64,000 nt of DNA from JBBDIX01 sp050486225 (GCA_050486225.1 JBJHCV010000001.1:248001-312000), one strand, 5' to 3'; positions 40,605 to 50,125 are shown, counted from the first letter of the stretch. Numbers and translations: made by a program. The notes: generated by a model from the sequence alone, not told the origin.

Positions 40605-42428
40605 TCAGCTGTACAGGCCGTCGATCACGTCCGCGTGCTTGCGGAGGATGACGTCGCGCCGCAGCTTGAGTGACGGGGTGAGCTCGTCCGACTCCGCGGT
40701 CCACTCGTCCGACAGGATCGCGAAGCGCTTGACCTGCTCGACGCGGCTGAGGCGCTCGTTGCCCTCGTCGACGGCCCGCTGCACCTCGGCGACCACGGCA
40801 GGATGGTCGGCGAGCTGCGCCACCGACGTGAACTCGAGGTCGTTGGCGGCACACCATCCGGGCAGCAGCTCCGCGTCGAGCACCACCAGCGCGGCGATGT
40901 ACGCGCGGGCGTCGCCGACCACGCACACCTGCGAGACGATCGGCGACCGCTGCTTCACGGCCTCCTCGATGTTGGCCGGTGAGAGGTTCTTTCCGCCCGT
41001 GGTGATGATCAGTTCCTTCTTGCGTCCCACGATGCGGACGTACCCGTCGTCGTCCATCGTGCCGAGGTCACCCGTGTGCAACCACCCGTCGTCGTCGATC
41101 GCCACGCGGGTCGCCTCCTCGTCGCCGTGGTAACCGGGGGTGACGTTGGGTCCGCGGGTGAGGATCTCCCCGTCGTCCGCGATCCGGACCTCCACACCGG
41201 GCAGCGCCGGGCCGACGGTGCCGATCCGCACGCCGCCGGGAACGTTCGCGGTGATCACCGCGGTGGTCTCGGTCATGCCGTAGACCTCGAGGATCTCGAT
41301 GCCCAGCGCCCGGAAGAACGTGAGCAGCTCCGCACTGATCGGCGCGGCGCCCGAGATCGCGTAGCGCAGTTCGTCGAGTCCGAGACCGTCGCGGATCTTC
41401 TGGAACACGATGCGGTCGAACAGCGCGCGCTGGGGACGCAGGTGGCGGGGCACGGGCCGTCCGGCGAGTTCGGCCTCCACGCAGGCGACCCCGACCGCGA
41501 TGGCCCGCCTCGCGATGGGCGCTCTGCGCGGGTCCTCCTCGATGCGGGCGAGCAGCGCCGCGTGCATCTTCTCCCAGACGCGTGGCACGGCCATGAACAT
41601 CTGCGGACGAGCCGCAGCGAGGGTCTCGGCGACGTCTGCCATGTTGCGAACGAACCAGATGGTCCCCCCGTACCGCAGCCCGATGTAGTGGGTGACCATC
41701 CGTTCGGCGACGTGGGCCAGGGGCAGGTAGGAGATCCCGCGCTGACCCGGGCGGATGTCGAGCAGGCGCTGGACCACGGCGAGCTGGAACAGGATGTTGT
41801 GGTGGGTGAGGACCACGCCCTTCGGCGCGCCGGTGGTCCCCGACGTGTAGATCAGTGTCGCAGGGTCGTGGGGACGGATGGCCCGCCAGGACGCCTCCAG
41901 CCGGTCCGGCGTCTGTTCGAGGGCCTCGCGCCCGTCGGTCAGCAGTTCGTCGAACGTGGTCACGCGCGGGTCGGGGTGCTCGGCGAGCATCGGTTCGAGC
42001 ACCACCAGGTGCTCGATGGTGTCGACCTCGGTGGCGGCCTCGAGCCACCGGTCGAGCAGGTCGGCGTCCTCCACGATCACGGTCGCCGCACCGCAGTCAC
42101 GCGCGATGTGCGCGATCTGGTCGGTCGTCAGGGTGTTGTAGACCGACACGGGGGTGGCACCGGCCAGCATCACGCCGACGTCGCAGATGACGTGCTCGGG
42201 CCGGTTGGTCATCATGAGCGCGACGCACCCGCCCTGCCCGACACCCAGTCCCCGCAGCGCCATCGCGACGGCGCTCGCCCGTTCGCGGTACTGGGCCCAC
42301 GTCAGGGACGTGAACCCGTCGCCGTCCCTGACGACCAGCGCGTCACGGCCGCCGTTCGCATCGCACGTCGACATGAACACGTCGACCAGCGTGCGCCCCT
42401 CGATCTCGGCCAGGATCTCCGCTCGCAT
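40605..42428 (-). CDS. Long-chain acyl-CoA ligase (FadD-like AMP-forming synthetase)
   Basis: 607 residues from ATG 42428. The P-loop motif TLIYTSGTTGAPKGVVLTHHN near 175-195, EVYGMTETTAVI near 385, the A8-type GWLHTGDLG, and GRKKELIITTGGKNLSPANIE near 490 with the catalytic Lys region. Residues downstream (SPIVSQVCVVGDARAYIAALVVLD and the long C-terminal helix) match the FadD15-type long-chain acyl-CoA synthetases of actinobacteria. Activates fatty acids for lipid metabolism. Starts close to ctaB with no overlap; independent unit. A much longer frame upstream has no matching domain. Confidence 0.92.
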   Translation of the reverse strand: MRAEILAEIEGRTLVDVFMSTCDANGGRDALVVRDGDGFTSLTWAQYRERASAVAMALRGLGVGQGGCVALMMTNRPEHVICDVGVMLAGATPVSVYNTLTTDQIAHIARDCGAATVIVEDADLLDRWLEAATEVDTIEHLVVLEPMLAEHPDPRVTTFDELLTDGREALEQTPDRLEASWRAIRPHDPATLIYTSGTTGAPKGVVLTHHNILFQLAVVQRLLDIRPGQRGISYLPLAHVAERMVTHYIGLRYGGTIWFVRNMADVAETLAAARPQMFMAVPRVWEKMHAALLARIEEDPRRAPIARRAIAVGVACVEAELAGRPVPRHLRPQRALFDRIVFQKIRDGLGLDELRYAISGAAPISAELLTFFRALGIEILEVYGMTETTAVITANVPGGVRIGTVGPALPGVEVRIADDGEILTRGPNVTPGYHGDEEATRVAIDDDGWLHTGDLGTMDDDGYVRIVGRKKELIITTGGKNLSPANIEEAVKQRSPIVSQVCVVGDARAYIAALVVLDAELLPGWCAANDLEFTSVAQLADHPAVVAEVQRAVDEGNERLSRVEQVKRFAILSDEWTAESDELTPSLKLRRDVILRKHADVIDGLYS

Positions 42429-42523
42429 CCACCGCTCCGACTCGTCGCATGGTCCGAGTTGACCGGAGCCCGCCACGAGAATCAACCCGCCAGAGGTCCG
42501 GCGCCAGGGGTCCCGCGCCCGGT

Positions 42524-43456
42524 TCAGACGACCGCGTCGATGGCCGCGAGGACGAACACGCTCGCGAGGTAGACCGTGGACCAGTGGAACAGGCGCATCG
42601 CGGCCGCCACCGTGCGTTCGCGACGCAGCCGGTGGGCGAACACCAGCCACACGATGGTGAGTGCCGGGCCCGACACGGCGAACAGCCACCCGACCCCTCC
42701 GCCGGCGACGTACAGCAGCACCACGCTCAGCAGGAGGTAGCTGTACAGCAGGATCTGGCGGGTCGCCTCGTCGTTGCCGTGGGTCACCGGGAGCATCGGC
42801 AGGCCGGCCTGCAGGTAGTCCTCCCGGTACTTCATGGCCAGTGCCCAGAAGTGGGGCGGGGTCCACCAGAACACGATGGCGAACAGCAGCCACGGGCGCA
42901 CGTCGGCCAGCGATCCCCCGGTCACCGCCACCCATCCGGTGAGCACGGGCACGCAGCCTGCCGCACCGCCGATCACCACGGCCTGACTCGTCCGTCGCTT
43001 GAGCCCGAGCGTGTAGACGAACACGTAGAACGCGATCGCGGCGGTGGCCAGCAGCGCCGCCGCGACGTTCACGAACACGGTGAGCCACACGAACCCGGCC
43101 ACGCCGAGCACCCCACCCAGCACGCTCGCCGAGCGTGGACCGACCTCGGCACGGGCCGTCGGCCGCTGTGCGGTACGACGCATCGCCACGTCGACGTCAC
43201 GGTCGATCACGTTGTTGAACGTGTTGGCGCTGCCGGCGGACATGGCACCGCCGATCACGGTGGCGACCACGAGCCACGTGCCCGGCCACCCGTCGGCCGC
43301 GACGACCATCGCCGGCACCGTCGTGACCAGCAGCAGCTCGATGATCCGCGGCTTGGTCACCAGCAGGTACGCGCGCACGCGGTCGGTGAGCCGCGCCGAC
43401 TCGTAGCGGCCCTGCGTGTGCATCGGCCCCGCGTCCGGGGTCAGGTCGGCGGCCAC
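42524..43456 (-). CDS. ctaB: Heme O synthase (protoheme IX farnesyltransferase)
   Basis: 310 residues from GTG 43456, chosen for the AGGAG 4 bases upstream; ATG 43423 is an alternative. UbiA-type prenyltransferase: KPRIIELLLVTTVPAMVV, the Asp-rich active motif NTFNNVIDRDVDVAMRRTAQRP near 75-97 and the second motif KYREDYLQAGLPMLP with seven to nine membrane helices. Converts heme B to heme O. Divergent from ctaA over 63 bases, so both probably share a promoter region. Confidence 0.94.
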   Translation of the reverse strand: MAADLTPDAGPMHTQGRYESARLTDRVRAYLLVTKPRIIELLLVTTVPAMVVAADGWPGTWLVVATVIGGAMSAGSANTFNNVIDRDVDVAMRRTAQRPTARAEVGPRSASVLGGVLGVAGFVWLTVFVNVAAALLATAAIAFYVFVYTLGLKRRTSQAVVIGGAAGCVPVLTGWVAVTGGSLADVRPWLLFAIVFWWTPPHFWALAMKYREDYLQAGLPMLPVTHGNDEATRQILLYSYLLLSVVLLYVAGGGVGWLFAVSGPALTIVWLVFAHRLRRERTVAAAMRLFHWSTVYLASVFVLAAIDAVV

Positions 43457-43519
43457 GATGCTCCTGGTCGACACGTCGGCGGCTGCAGGGTACGCGGCAC
43501 CGATCGGTACGTTTCGCGC
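43457..43519. promoter_or_regulatory. Divergent ctaB-ctaA promoter region
   Basis: 63 bases between the two heme-biosynthesis start codons. No clear -10/-35 pair or palindrome can be called with confidence. Coordinated expression of heme O and heme A synthases is inferred. Confidence 0.4.
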
Positions 43520-44398
43520 ATGGACACCCTGCGCCGTCTCACCCTGCTCGCCATCGTCGTGAACGTCGGCATCGTGTTCACCGGAGGGCTGGTCCGCGTC
43601 ACCGGCAGCGGGCTGGGATGCCCGGACTGGCCCACCTGCACCCCCGACAGCCTGGTGCCCGTGCCCGGCGGCGACCACGCCGGCTGGCAGACCGCGATCG
43701 AGTTCGGCAACCGCCTGCTCACGTTCGTGGTCCTCGCGTCCGCGATCGCCGTGTGGGTCCAGGTGCGACGCACCCGTCCGCACCGTCGGGTGGTGGAGGT
43801 GCTGGCGCTGGTCCTGCCGGCCGGCGTGCTCGCGCAGGCGGTCGTGGGCGGCATCACCGTGCTCACGGGCCTGTCTCCCTACAGCGTCGCGATCCACTTC
43901 CTGCTGTCGATGGTGCTGATCGCCACGGCCGTCGTGCTGCACGAACGCACGCGCGGCGGACAGGACCCCGGTGCCACCGTCGCGGTGCGGCGCACCGCCT
44001 CGGTCATGCTCGTGGTCGCCGGCGTGGTCCTGCTGCTCGGCACGGTCGTGACGGGTGCAGGTCCCCACGGAGGGGACCCGTCGGCTCCCCGGCTGGCCCT
44101 CGACATCCGCATGGCCGCGCTCCTGCACGCCGACGCGGTGTGGATGCTGCTGGGCGTCACCGTGGCCCTGGTCGCGATGACCTGGAACGGACCGCCGCGC
44201 CTGCGCCGAACCGCCCGCATCCTGCTCGGCATCGAACTCGCCCAGGGCACCATCGGCTACACGCAGTACGCACTGGGGGTGCCGGAGGCCCTGGTCAGCG
44301 CCCACATCCTCGGCGCGGCGCTGCTGTGGACCACGGCCGTCACCCTGTGGATCCGGGCACGACCGGCGACGCCGGTGCCTGCCACGACCACCGCCTGA
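43520..44398 (+). CDS. ctaA: Heme A synthase (COX15/CtaA)
   Basis: 292 residues, mostly membrane helices. TGGLVRVTGSGLGCPDWPTC near 20-40, IEFGNRLLTFVVLAS with the conserved His-free Asn-Arg variant, QAVVGGITVLTGLSPYSVAIHFLLSM near 115-135, and the second repeat RMAALLHADAVWMLL and AHILGAALLW carry the heme-ligand histidines in the CtaA order. Oxidises heme O to heme A for the aa3-type oxidase encoded just downstream. Ends 3 bases from the cupredoxin gene stop (convergent). Confidence 0.93.
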   Translation: MDTLRRLTLLAIVVNVGIVFTGGLVRVTGSGLGCPDWPTCTPDSLVPVPGGDHAGWQTAIEFGNRLLTFVVLASAIAVWVQVRRTRPHRRVVEVLALVLPAGVLAQAVVGGITVLTGLSPYSVAIHFLLSMVLIATAVVLHERTRGGQDPGATVAVRRTASVMLVVAGVVLLLGTVVTGAGPHGGDPSAPRLALDIRMAALLHADAVWMLLGVTVALVAMTWNGPPRLRRTARILLGIELAQGTIGYTQYALGVPEALVSAHILGAALLWTTAVTLWIRARPATPVPATTTA

Positions 44399-44401
44399 CG
44401 A

Positions 44402-45106
44402 TCAGGCGTCGTCGACGACCCGTCCCACCCCGTTCATGTTGGGATGCACGGCACAGAAGAAGTACCACTCGTCGGGAAGGTCGTCCCACGCGTAGTCGGC
44501 GCTGCGGTAGACGTCGGTGGCGACACCGGTGATCAGCGTCGACGCCGCATAGGTGGTGGCGCCCGGCGACGGCGAGTCCGCGTCACCCTCGAGATCGGTG
44601 ATCACGACGTTGTGGGGAACCCCGGCCTCGAAGTTGTCGAAGACGAACAGCAGCTCGTCAGCCAGCTGGGACGGTGTCACCTCCCACTCCGTGATCGGCT
44701 CGCACGCGCCCTCGGTGCCGAGGCAGAACTCGTTGGAGTTCTCCGCCGCGATCGTCGGGGCGTCCTCGGGCACGACCAGCAGCGGCTGGACGTTGGCCAT
44801 CCGGTCCTCGTCGGCGACGTCGCCGATCACCCCGAGTCCGACCAGACCTCCGACGACCAGCGGCGTGAACGCCGCGAGGATCACGACCCCCCGCTTCGCT
44901 CCCCCGAGCCGGTCCTGGCCGCTGGCCAGGCTGACCGTGAACAGGATGCCCGCCGCAGCGACCGCCGCGAGCATGAGCGAGCCCTCGTGCGTGTTGTACA
45001 GCAGCGACAGGGCGACCGACCCGATGAACGCAGCCATGGACAGCAGCACCAGCACCGGCAGCACGATGGGCAGCAGGTAACGGGTCGCGAACGTGTCGTT
45101 CTTCAC
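44402..45106 (-). CDS. Membrane-anchored cupredoxin, last gene of the cta operon
   Basis: 234 residues. Three N-terminal membrane segments (LLPIVLPVLVLLSMAAFIGSVAL, LMLAAVAAAGILFTVSLA, VVILAAFTPLVVGGLVGLGVI) then an external cupredoxin domain at about 110-234. Copper ligands are His in VPHNVVITDLEG near 165, and Cys, His and Met in FFCAVHPNMNG near 217-226, a type I copper site. Genes of this kind sit next to cytochrome oxidase genes and could pass electrons or deliver copper. It begins 10 bases after ctaF. Function inferred. Confidence 0.82.
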   Translation of the reverse strand: MKNDTFATRYLLPIVLPVLVLLSMAAFIGSVALSLLYNTHEGSLMLAAVAAAGILFTVSLASGQDRLGGAKRGVVILAAFTPLVVGGLVGLGVIGDVADEDRMANVQPLLVVPEDAPTIAAENSNEFCLGTEGACEPITEWEVTPSQLADELLFVFDNFEAGVPHNVVITDLEGDADSPSPGATTYAASTLITGVATDVYRSADYAWDDLPDEWYFFCAVHPNMNGVGRVVDDA

Positions 45107-45116
45107 AGCGAACCTC

Positions 45117-45434
45117 TCAGCCCAGCCAGGTGTTGTGACCGACGACGACCACCACCAGCGTGATCGTGTACAGGACGAGCGCGAACGCCAGGCCCGTGTA
45201 CATCATCAGCGTGAACCACGCCGAGTCGAACTTCAGGTGCATGAACCAACCGGCGACCATGACGAACTTGATGGCCATCAGCACGATCAGGAGCGGGATC
45301 GCCACCCGACCGAAGTCGAGGAAGTACGTCGACACCTCGAGCGCCGTCAGCACGCCGAGGATCAGGGCGATCCTCACGTACTTCCGAGGCGTCGGGTGCG
45401 CGTGCGTGTGCTGCTCGGTGTCGGTGGCGCTCAT
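45117..45434 (-). CDS. ctaF: Cytochrome c oxidase subunit IV-type protein
   Basis: 105 residues with three membrane helices: YVRIALILGVLTALEVSTYF, IPLLIVLMAIKFVMVAGWFMHLKFD and LALVLYTITLVVVVV. The ALEVSTYF...KFVMVAGWFMHLKFD pattern is that of the prokaryotic caa3 oxidase subunit IV. Fourth gene of the ctaCDEF operon. Confidence 0.88.
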   Translation of the reverse strand: MSATDTEQHTHAHPTPRKYVRIALILGVLTALEVSTYFLDFGRVAIPLLIVLMAIKFVMVAGWFMHLKFDSAWFTLMMYTGLAFALVLYTITLVVVVVGHNTWLG

Positions 45435-45455
45435 CGTTGCTCCTGCGACCCACGG

Positions 45456-46046
45456 TCAGCCGACCGCGATCTCCGGGATCAGGTAGACGACGGTGAAGAT
45501 GATCACCCAGATGATGTCGACGAAGTGCCAGTACAGGCCGATCATCTCGGTCTTGACGTCCTGGTTCGGCTTCACCTTGCCGGTGAGCGAGAACGCGTAC
45601 AGGCTCAGCAGCAGCAGGATGCCGACGAACACGTGCAGACCGTGGAACCCCGTCAGCACGTAGAACGAACTCGCGAACGGCGACTGGGTGAGGATCAGGC
45701 CCTCTCGCGTGAAGACGGTGAACTCGAAGACCTGGCCGCCGAGGAACACCGCCCCCTGACCGGCCGTCGCCAGGATCCACAGGCGCATCCGGCGCAGGTC
45801 ACCCCGTGCGTGAGCACTGTGGGCGAGCACCATCGTCAGCGAGCTCATCAGCAGGACGAACGAGCTGATGGACGTGAACGGGATGTCGAAGATCTCCACG
45901 CCGGGGCCACCCGCCGTGGTCTCCATGTAGAGCAGGTAGGCGGAGATGAACGCCCCGAAGAACAGGAACTCGGAGCCGAGGAACGTCCACATCGCGAGCT
46001 TGCGATGGTCCAGTCCCAGCGTGGTGTCGTGCGCGCCTGCGGACAC
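45456..46046 (-). CDS. ctaE: Cytochrome c oxidase subunit III
   Basis: 196 residues, five membrane helices, without the two N-terminal helices of the long form. KLAMWTFLGSEFLFFGAFISAYLLY at the start, then FASSFYVLTGFHGLHVFVGILLLL and GLYWHFVDIIWVIIFTVVYL, diagnostic for subunit III. Binds lipid and stabilises the proton channels of subunit I. GTG start 46046, 15 bases after the ctaD stop. Confidence 0.95.
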   Translation of the reverse strand: MSAGAHDTTLGLDHRKLAMWTFLGSEFLFFGAFISAYLLYMETTAGGPGVEIFDIPFTSISSFVLLMSSLTMVLAHSAHARGDLRRMRLWILATAGQGAVFLGGQVFEFTVFTREGLILTQSPFASSFYVLTGFHGLHVFVGILLLLSLYAFSLTGKVKPNQDVKTEMIGLYWHFVDIIWVIIFTVVYLIPEIAVG

Positions 46047-46061
46047 GTGGATTCCTCTCGG

Positions 46062-47957
46062 TCAGTGAGCGCGCGCGCCGTGAGGCGCGTCGACGTCGTC
46101 GTCGTCACCCTCGGCGAGCGGCTCGTGGATCCAGCCGGCCACACCGATCACGAGCCACAGCACCCCGATCACGACCAGCACCGGCTGCACGAACACCAGC
46201 CCGTAACCGAACGGGAAGAACCCGAGGCAGGCGATGAACGGCCACAGCGACGCATCCGGCATGTGGATGTGCTCGTCGGCCTCGTCCTCGTGCTCGTCCG
46301 AGGCTCCTGCGGGCACCGACACGGCGCGGCCGTCGTGGTCCTCCGCGTACTTGCGATGCCAGAACTCGTCGCGGTCGGTCACCGTCGGGATCGTGTCGAA
46401 GTTGTGGTGCTTCGGCGGGGACGCGGTGAGCCACTCGAGGGTTCGGGCGTCCCACGGGTCGTCGCCGGACGGCGCGCCGTGACGACCCGAACGGATCAGG
46501 TTCGTCAGGAACACGAGCGCCGACACCGTCAACACGACCACACCCAGCGAACTGAGCAGGTTGTACAGCTCGACGCTGCCCCCGAGCTCCGCCGGGAGCA
46601 CCGCCGTCCGCCTTGGCTGACCGAGCAGACCCGACATGTGCATCGGACCGAACGTGAGGTTGAACCCGAGCAGCCAGGTCCAGAAGTGCACCTTGCCGAG
46701 CCGCTCGTCCATGAGCCGGCCGGTGACCTTCGGGAACCAGAAGTAGATCCCGGCGATCAGGCCGAACAGGGCACCACCGAACAGCACGTAGTGGAAGTGG
46801 GCCACGACGTAGTAGGTGTCGTGCTGCTGCGCGTTGTGGGGGACGATCGCGTGCGTGACCCCCGACAGACCGCCGATCGTGAACATGGACACGAAGCCGA
46901 CGGAGAACAGCATCGGGGTCGTGAAGCGGATCTTGCCGCCCCACATGGTGAACACCCAGTTGAAGATCTTGATGCCGGTGGGCACCGCGATGAACATCGT
47001 CGTGAGCGCGAACGCGGAACGGGCGACCGGACCGATCGAGGTCGTGAACATGTGGTGCGCCCACACACCGAAGCCGATGAACGCGATGGCCGCACCGGCG
47101 AACACGATCGCCGCGTAGCCGAACAGCGGCTTGCGCGACCCCACCGGCAGGATCTCCGACACGATCCCCATGGCTGGCAGGATCATGATGTAGACCTCGG
47201 GATGCCCGAACAGCCAGAACAGGTGCTGGTAGAGCAGCGGGTCCCCGCCGGTGGCCGGCTGGAAGAACTGCGCGCCGAACAGCGTGTCGAACTGGAGCAT
47301 GAACAGGGCGACCGCGATGATCGGGATCGCGAACAGCAACAGGAAGTTGGTGACCAGCGACATCCAGATGAACACCGGCAGTCGCATGAACGTCATGCCC
47401 GGCGCGCGCATGTTCAGGATGGTGGTGATGAAGTTGACCGCGGCCGCAAGCGAACTCACGCCGAGGATCTGCAGCCCCACCGCGTAGTAGCCCATGTTCT
47501 GCGCGAGGTCGGTCGACAGCGGCGCGTAGCCCACCCACGACCCGGACGGTGCCCCGCCGAGGAAGAAGGACGAGTAGAGGAAGATCCCGCCGAACAGGTA
47601 GACCCAGTAGCTGAAGGCGTTCAGGCGCGGGAAGGCGACGTCACGGGCGCCGATCATCAGCGGGATCAGGTAGTTGAAGAACGCGGCCGACAGCGGCATC
47701 ACCACGAGGAACACCATGGTGAGGCCGTGCATCGTGAAGAGCTGGTTGTAGAGCGCCTCGGTGACCACCGTCTGCTCGGCCTGCGCGAGCTGCCAGCGGA
47801 TCAGGGCCGACTCGAGCCCCCCGAAGGCGAAGAACACCATCGTGGTCCAGAAGTACATGACGCCGATGCGCTTGTGGTCCGTCGTTCCCAACCAGCTGAG
47901 CAGACCGCTGGTCGACGACGGACGCAGCCTCGGCGTCTGCGTCTGGGTGCTGGACAT
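46062..47957 (-). CDS. ctaD: Cytochrome c oxidase subunit I with C-terminal membrane extension
   Basis: 631 residues. Heme/copper ligands: the low-spin His in FTMHGLTMVFLVVMP near 75, WLFGHPEVYIMILP (His of the tyrosine cross-link and Glu-type region), WAHHMFTT (CuB histidines) and HFHYVLFGG (heme a and a3 histidines). It is the A-type heme-copper oxidase core that reduces O2 and pumps protons. The last about 60 residues, SLWPFIACLGFFPFGYGLVFVQPVLVVIGVLWLVIGVAGWIHEP, add two more helices beyond the normal end, resembling a fused actinobacterial subunit-IV-like module. Second gene of the operon. Confidence 0.95.
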   Translation of the reverse strand: MSSTQTQTPRLRPSSTSGLLSWLGTTDHKRIGVMYFWTTMVFFAFGGLESALIRWQLAQAEQTVVTEALYNQLFTMHGLTMVFLVVMPLSAAFFNYLIPLMIGARDVAFPRLNAFSYWVYLFGGIFLYSSFFLGGAPSGSWVGYAPLSTDLAQNMGYYAVGLQILGVSSLAAAVNFITTILNMRAPGMTFMRLPVFIWMSLVTNFLLLFAIPIIAVALFMLQFDTLFGAQFFQPATGGDPLLYQHLFWLFGHPEVYIMILPAMGIVSEILPVGSRKPLFGYAAIVFAGAAIAFIGFGVWAHHMFTTSIGPVARSAFALTTMFIAVPTGIKIFNWVFTMWGGKIRFTTPMLFSVGFVSMFTIGGLSGVTHAIVPHNAQQHDTYYVVAHFHYVLFGGALFGLIAGIYFWFPKVTGRLMDERLGKVHFWTWLLGFNLTFGPMHMSGLLGQPRRTAVLPAELGGSVELYNLLSSLGVVVLTVSALVFLTNLIRSGRHGAPSGDDPWDARTLEWLTASPPKHHNFDTIPTVTDRDEFWHRKYAEDHDGRAVSVPAGASDEHEDEADEHIHMPDASLWPFIACLGFFPFGYGLVFVQPVLVVIGVLWLVIGVAGWIHEPLAEGDDDDVDAPHGARAH

Positions 47958-48012
47958 CAGTTCGTCTCCTCCGCCGCGTCACGCCCGCCGGTCGTCCGGC
48001 CGGGCGAGCGCG

Positions 48013-49101
48013 TCACTGCAGGGTGAGCAGGTACGCGACCAGCGCGTCGATCTCGTCCTCGGTCAGGTCGAGGTTCGGCATGCCGATGCCGTTGATCTCG
48101 TAACTCATCGCCTTCATCGACTCGGGGTCCCGCAACCACTGCCGCAGGTTCTCCTCGTCGAGGGCGTGGATGGCCCCGGCGAACTCCTGGCGACTGAACA
48201 GGTGCGTCAGGTCCGGACCGGTGCTCGGGCCGCGAGATCCGCCCTCCCACACCTGGTGGCACGACGCGCAGGCCTGCCGGGCACCGAGGTCCCCGAACAG
48301 GGCGCGTCCACGAGCCTCGAGGGTGTCCTCCTCGGGCACGTCCGCCGGCGTCGTCTGTGCGGCGACCCACGCGTCGAAGTCGGCTGCGGAGAGCACGTCG
48401 GCGCGGATCCGCATGTTCGCGTGCGACAGGCCACAGAACTCAGCGCACATGCCGAGGTAGCGGCCGACCTCGTCGGCCTGGAGGTTCAACGTGGTGATGC
48501 GACCCGGCTCCAGGTCCTGCTTGCCGGCGAGCTGGGGGATCCAGAACGAGTGGATGACCGCCTGGGTGGTCTGACGGGCCGGGTCCGCGGCCGTCATCTC
48601 GAGACGCACCGGCACGTCGACGGGCATGACCAGTTCGTTGGCCGTGTAGATGTCGTGGTCCGGGTAGTGGAACTCGAACCACCACCGGTGACCGATGACC
48701 TCGACGACCATGAAGTCGCCCTCGGGTTCGGCCATCTGGTCGAAGATCCCGCGCACGGTCGGCACGGCGATGACCGCGAGGATCAGCGCCGGGATGATGG
48801 TCCACACGAGTTCCATGCGTGTGTTGCCGTGGACCTGCTTCGGGAGTGCGTCGTCGCCGTCCTTGGCCCGGTAGCGCCAGGACGTGTAGATGATGAGTCC
48901 CTGCACGGCCACGAAGACGACCAGCGCGATGATCGCCACCGGGATGATGAGGTCGTGGGGTGCCTGCGCGTAGGGGCCCGCAGGTTCCAGCGCACTCTGA
49001 CCGACGTCGGAGCACCCGGCGATCAGCAGCGCGACGGCGGCGACGAGCAGGGTCGTCGGACGCAGGCGGGCGCGCGGAGAGGAACGGTCGCGCAAGGTCA
49101 C
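48013..49101 (-). CDS. ctaC: Cytochrome c oxidase subunit II with fused cytochrome c domain
   Basis: 362 residues from GTG 49101. Lipobox LLIAGC near residue 28, two membrane helices (LIIPVAIIALVVFVAVQGLIIY and LVWTIIPALILAVIAV), the CuA domain with GHRWWFEFHYP, VIHSFWIPQLAGKQDL and the CuA ligands MCAEFCGLSHANM near 230-242. A cytochrome c module follows with CASCHQVW near 276 and the distal methionine in IGMPNLDLT near 345, making it a caa3-type oxidase. Ribosome site AGGAGA is only 2 bases from the GTG, so a TTG three codons in is an alternative start. First gene of ctaCDEF. Confidence 0.93.
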   Translation of the reverse strand: MTLRDRSSPRARLRPTTLLVAAVALLIAGCSDVGQSALEPAGPYAQAPHDLIIPVAIIALVVFVAVQGLIIYTSWRYRAKDGDDALPKQVHGNTRMELVWTIIPALILAVIAVPTVRGIFDQMAEPEGDFMVVEVIGHRWWFEFHYPDHDIYTANELVMPVDVPVRLEMTAADPARQTTQAVIHSFWIPQLAGKQDLEPGRITTLNLQADEVGRYLGMCAEFCGLSHANMRIRADVLSAADFDAWVAAQTTPADVPEEDTLEARGRALFGDLGARQACASCHQVWEGGSRGPSTGPDLTHLFSRQEFAGAIHALDEENLRQWLRDPESMKAMSYEINGIGMPNLDLTEDEIDALVAYLLTLQ

Positions 49102-49360
49102 GTCTCCTGTCGCTGTTCTCGCTCCCGGGACGCCCACCCCGCCGCGACTCCCCGTGTCGTGGCCGGACCGGACACCCCCGCCGGCTTCGTGCCGTGGAGC
49201 TCGACGGGTCGCGTGGACGACCCACCCTGACCCGCGGGAGCGTAGCCGCAACGGCCCCTCGGCTTCCAACCGCCCGTGCCCGACTCGTGACGCGCCACCC
49301 GCCCGACCACGGCACGCCTCGACGGTCGCGGCGTCGCGTGTGGTGTCGCGCGGGGACGGA

Positions 49361-50125
49361 TCAGGACTCCCAGCGGAACCATCGCGCGGCCGCGGCGATG
49401 GCGAGCACCGACCACACCGTCAGGGTCACGGCCGGCCCGACCGCGAGCCCCTGGCCCGCCAGCCCGTCCCGCAGCAGGGTCCCGAGCGCCCCGAGTGGCA
49501 GGAGCTGGCCCACCGCGGCGAGCCCGTCGGGCAGGGTCCCCGCGTCGAACGCGACGCCACTGATCATGAGCAGCACCAGGAACAGCGCGTTGGTCGCCGC
49601 GAGTGTCGCCTCGGCGCGCAGCGTCCCGGCCATCAGCAGCCCCAGCGACGTGCAGGCCACCGCACCCAGCAGCAGCCCGCCCGGCAGGATCCACCAGTTC
49701 GCCGGGGACCACCCGAGCGCCAGTGCGAGCGTGACGACCAGAACCGTCTGCACCGCGAGGAGTCCGGTCACCGCGAGCGACTTCGCGAGCAGGAAGCCGG
49801 CCGTGGGCATCGGCGTGGCCCCCAACCGCTTGAGCACCCCGTAGCGACGCTCGAACGCGGTCTGGATCCCGGTCGCGACCAGCCCCGTCGCCGCGACGGA
49901 GATCGCCAGCACCCCGGGAACGAGGAAGTCCACGGCAGGCATCGACCCCGTCGGGAGCACGTCCACCACGGAGAAGAAGCCCAGGATCCCGAGCGGGATG
50001 CCGAACGTGATCACCAGACTCTCACCCGCGCGCACCAGCAGCCTCAACTCGAGCGCCGCCTGGGCGAACACGGCCCGCAGCAGTCGTCGCCCCCGCAACG
50101 GTGCACGCACGATCCCGCCGTTCAT
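49361..50125 (-). CDS. ABC-2 type exporter permease
   Basis: 254 residues, six membrane helices. AGESLVITFGIPLGILGFFSV near 35, LVPGVLAISVAATGLVATGIQTAFERRYGVLKRLGATP with the ABC2_membrane E-R-R-x-G-x-L-K-x-L-x-x-T-P signature near 80-105, and KSLAVTGLLAVQTVLVV, LLLGAVACTSLGLLMAG. Overlaps the ATPase stop (ATGA). Daunorubicin-resistance (DrrB)-like family; substrate unknown. Confidence 0.9.
   Translation of the reverse strand: MNGGIVRAPLRGRRLLRAVFAQAALELRLLVRAGESLVITFGIPLGILGFFSVVDVLPTGSMPAVDFLVPGVLAISVAATGLVATGIQTAFERRYGVLKRLGATPMPTAGFLLAKSLAVTGLLAVQTVLVVTLALALGWSPANWWILPGGLLLGAVACTSLGLLMAGTLRAEATLAATNALFLVLLMISGVAFDAGTLPDGLAAVGQLLPLGALGTLLRDGLAGQGLAVGPAVTLTVWSVLAIAAAARWFRWES

Noticed and set aside
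45093..48026. 977-codon plus-strand open frame over the cta genes
   Set aside because: Antisense of ctaDEF; rich in His, Asp, Glu and Arg, as expected from complementary hydrophobic codons.
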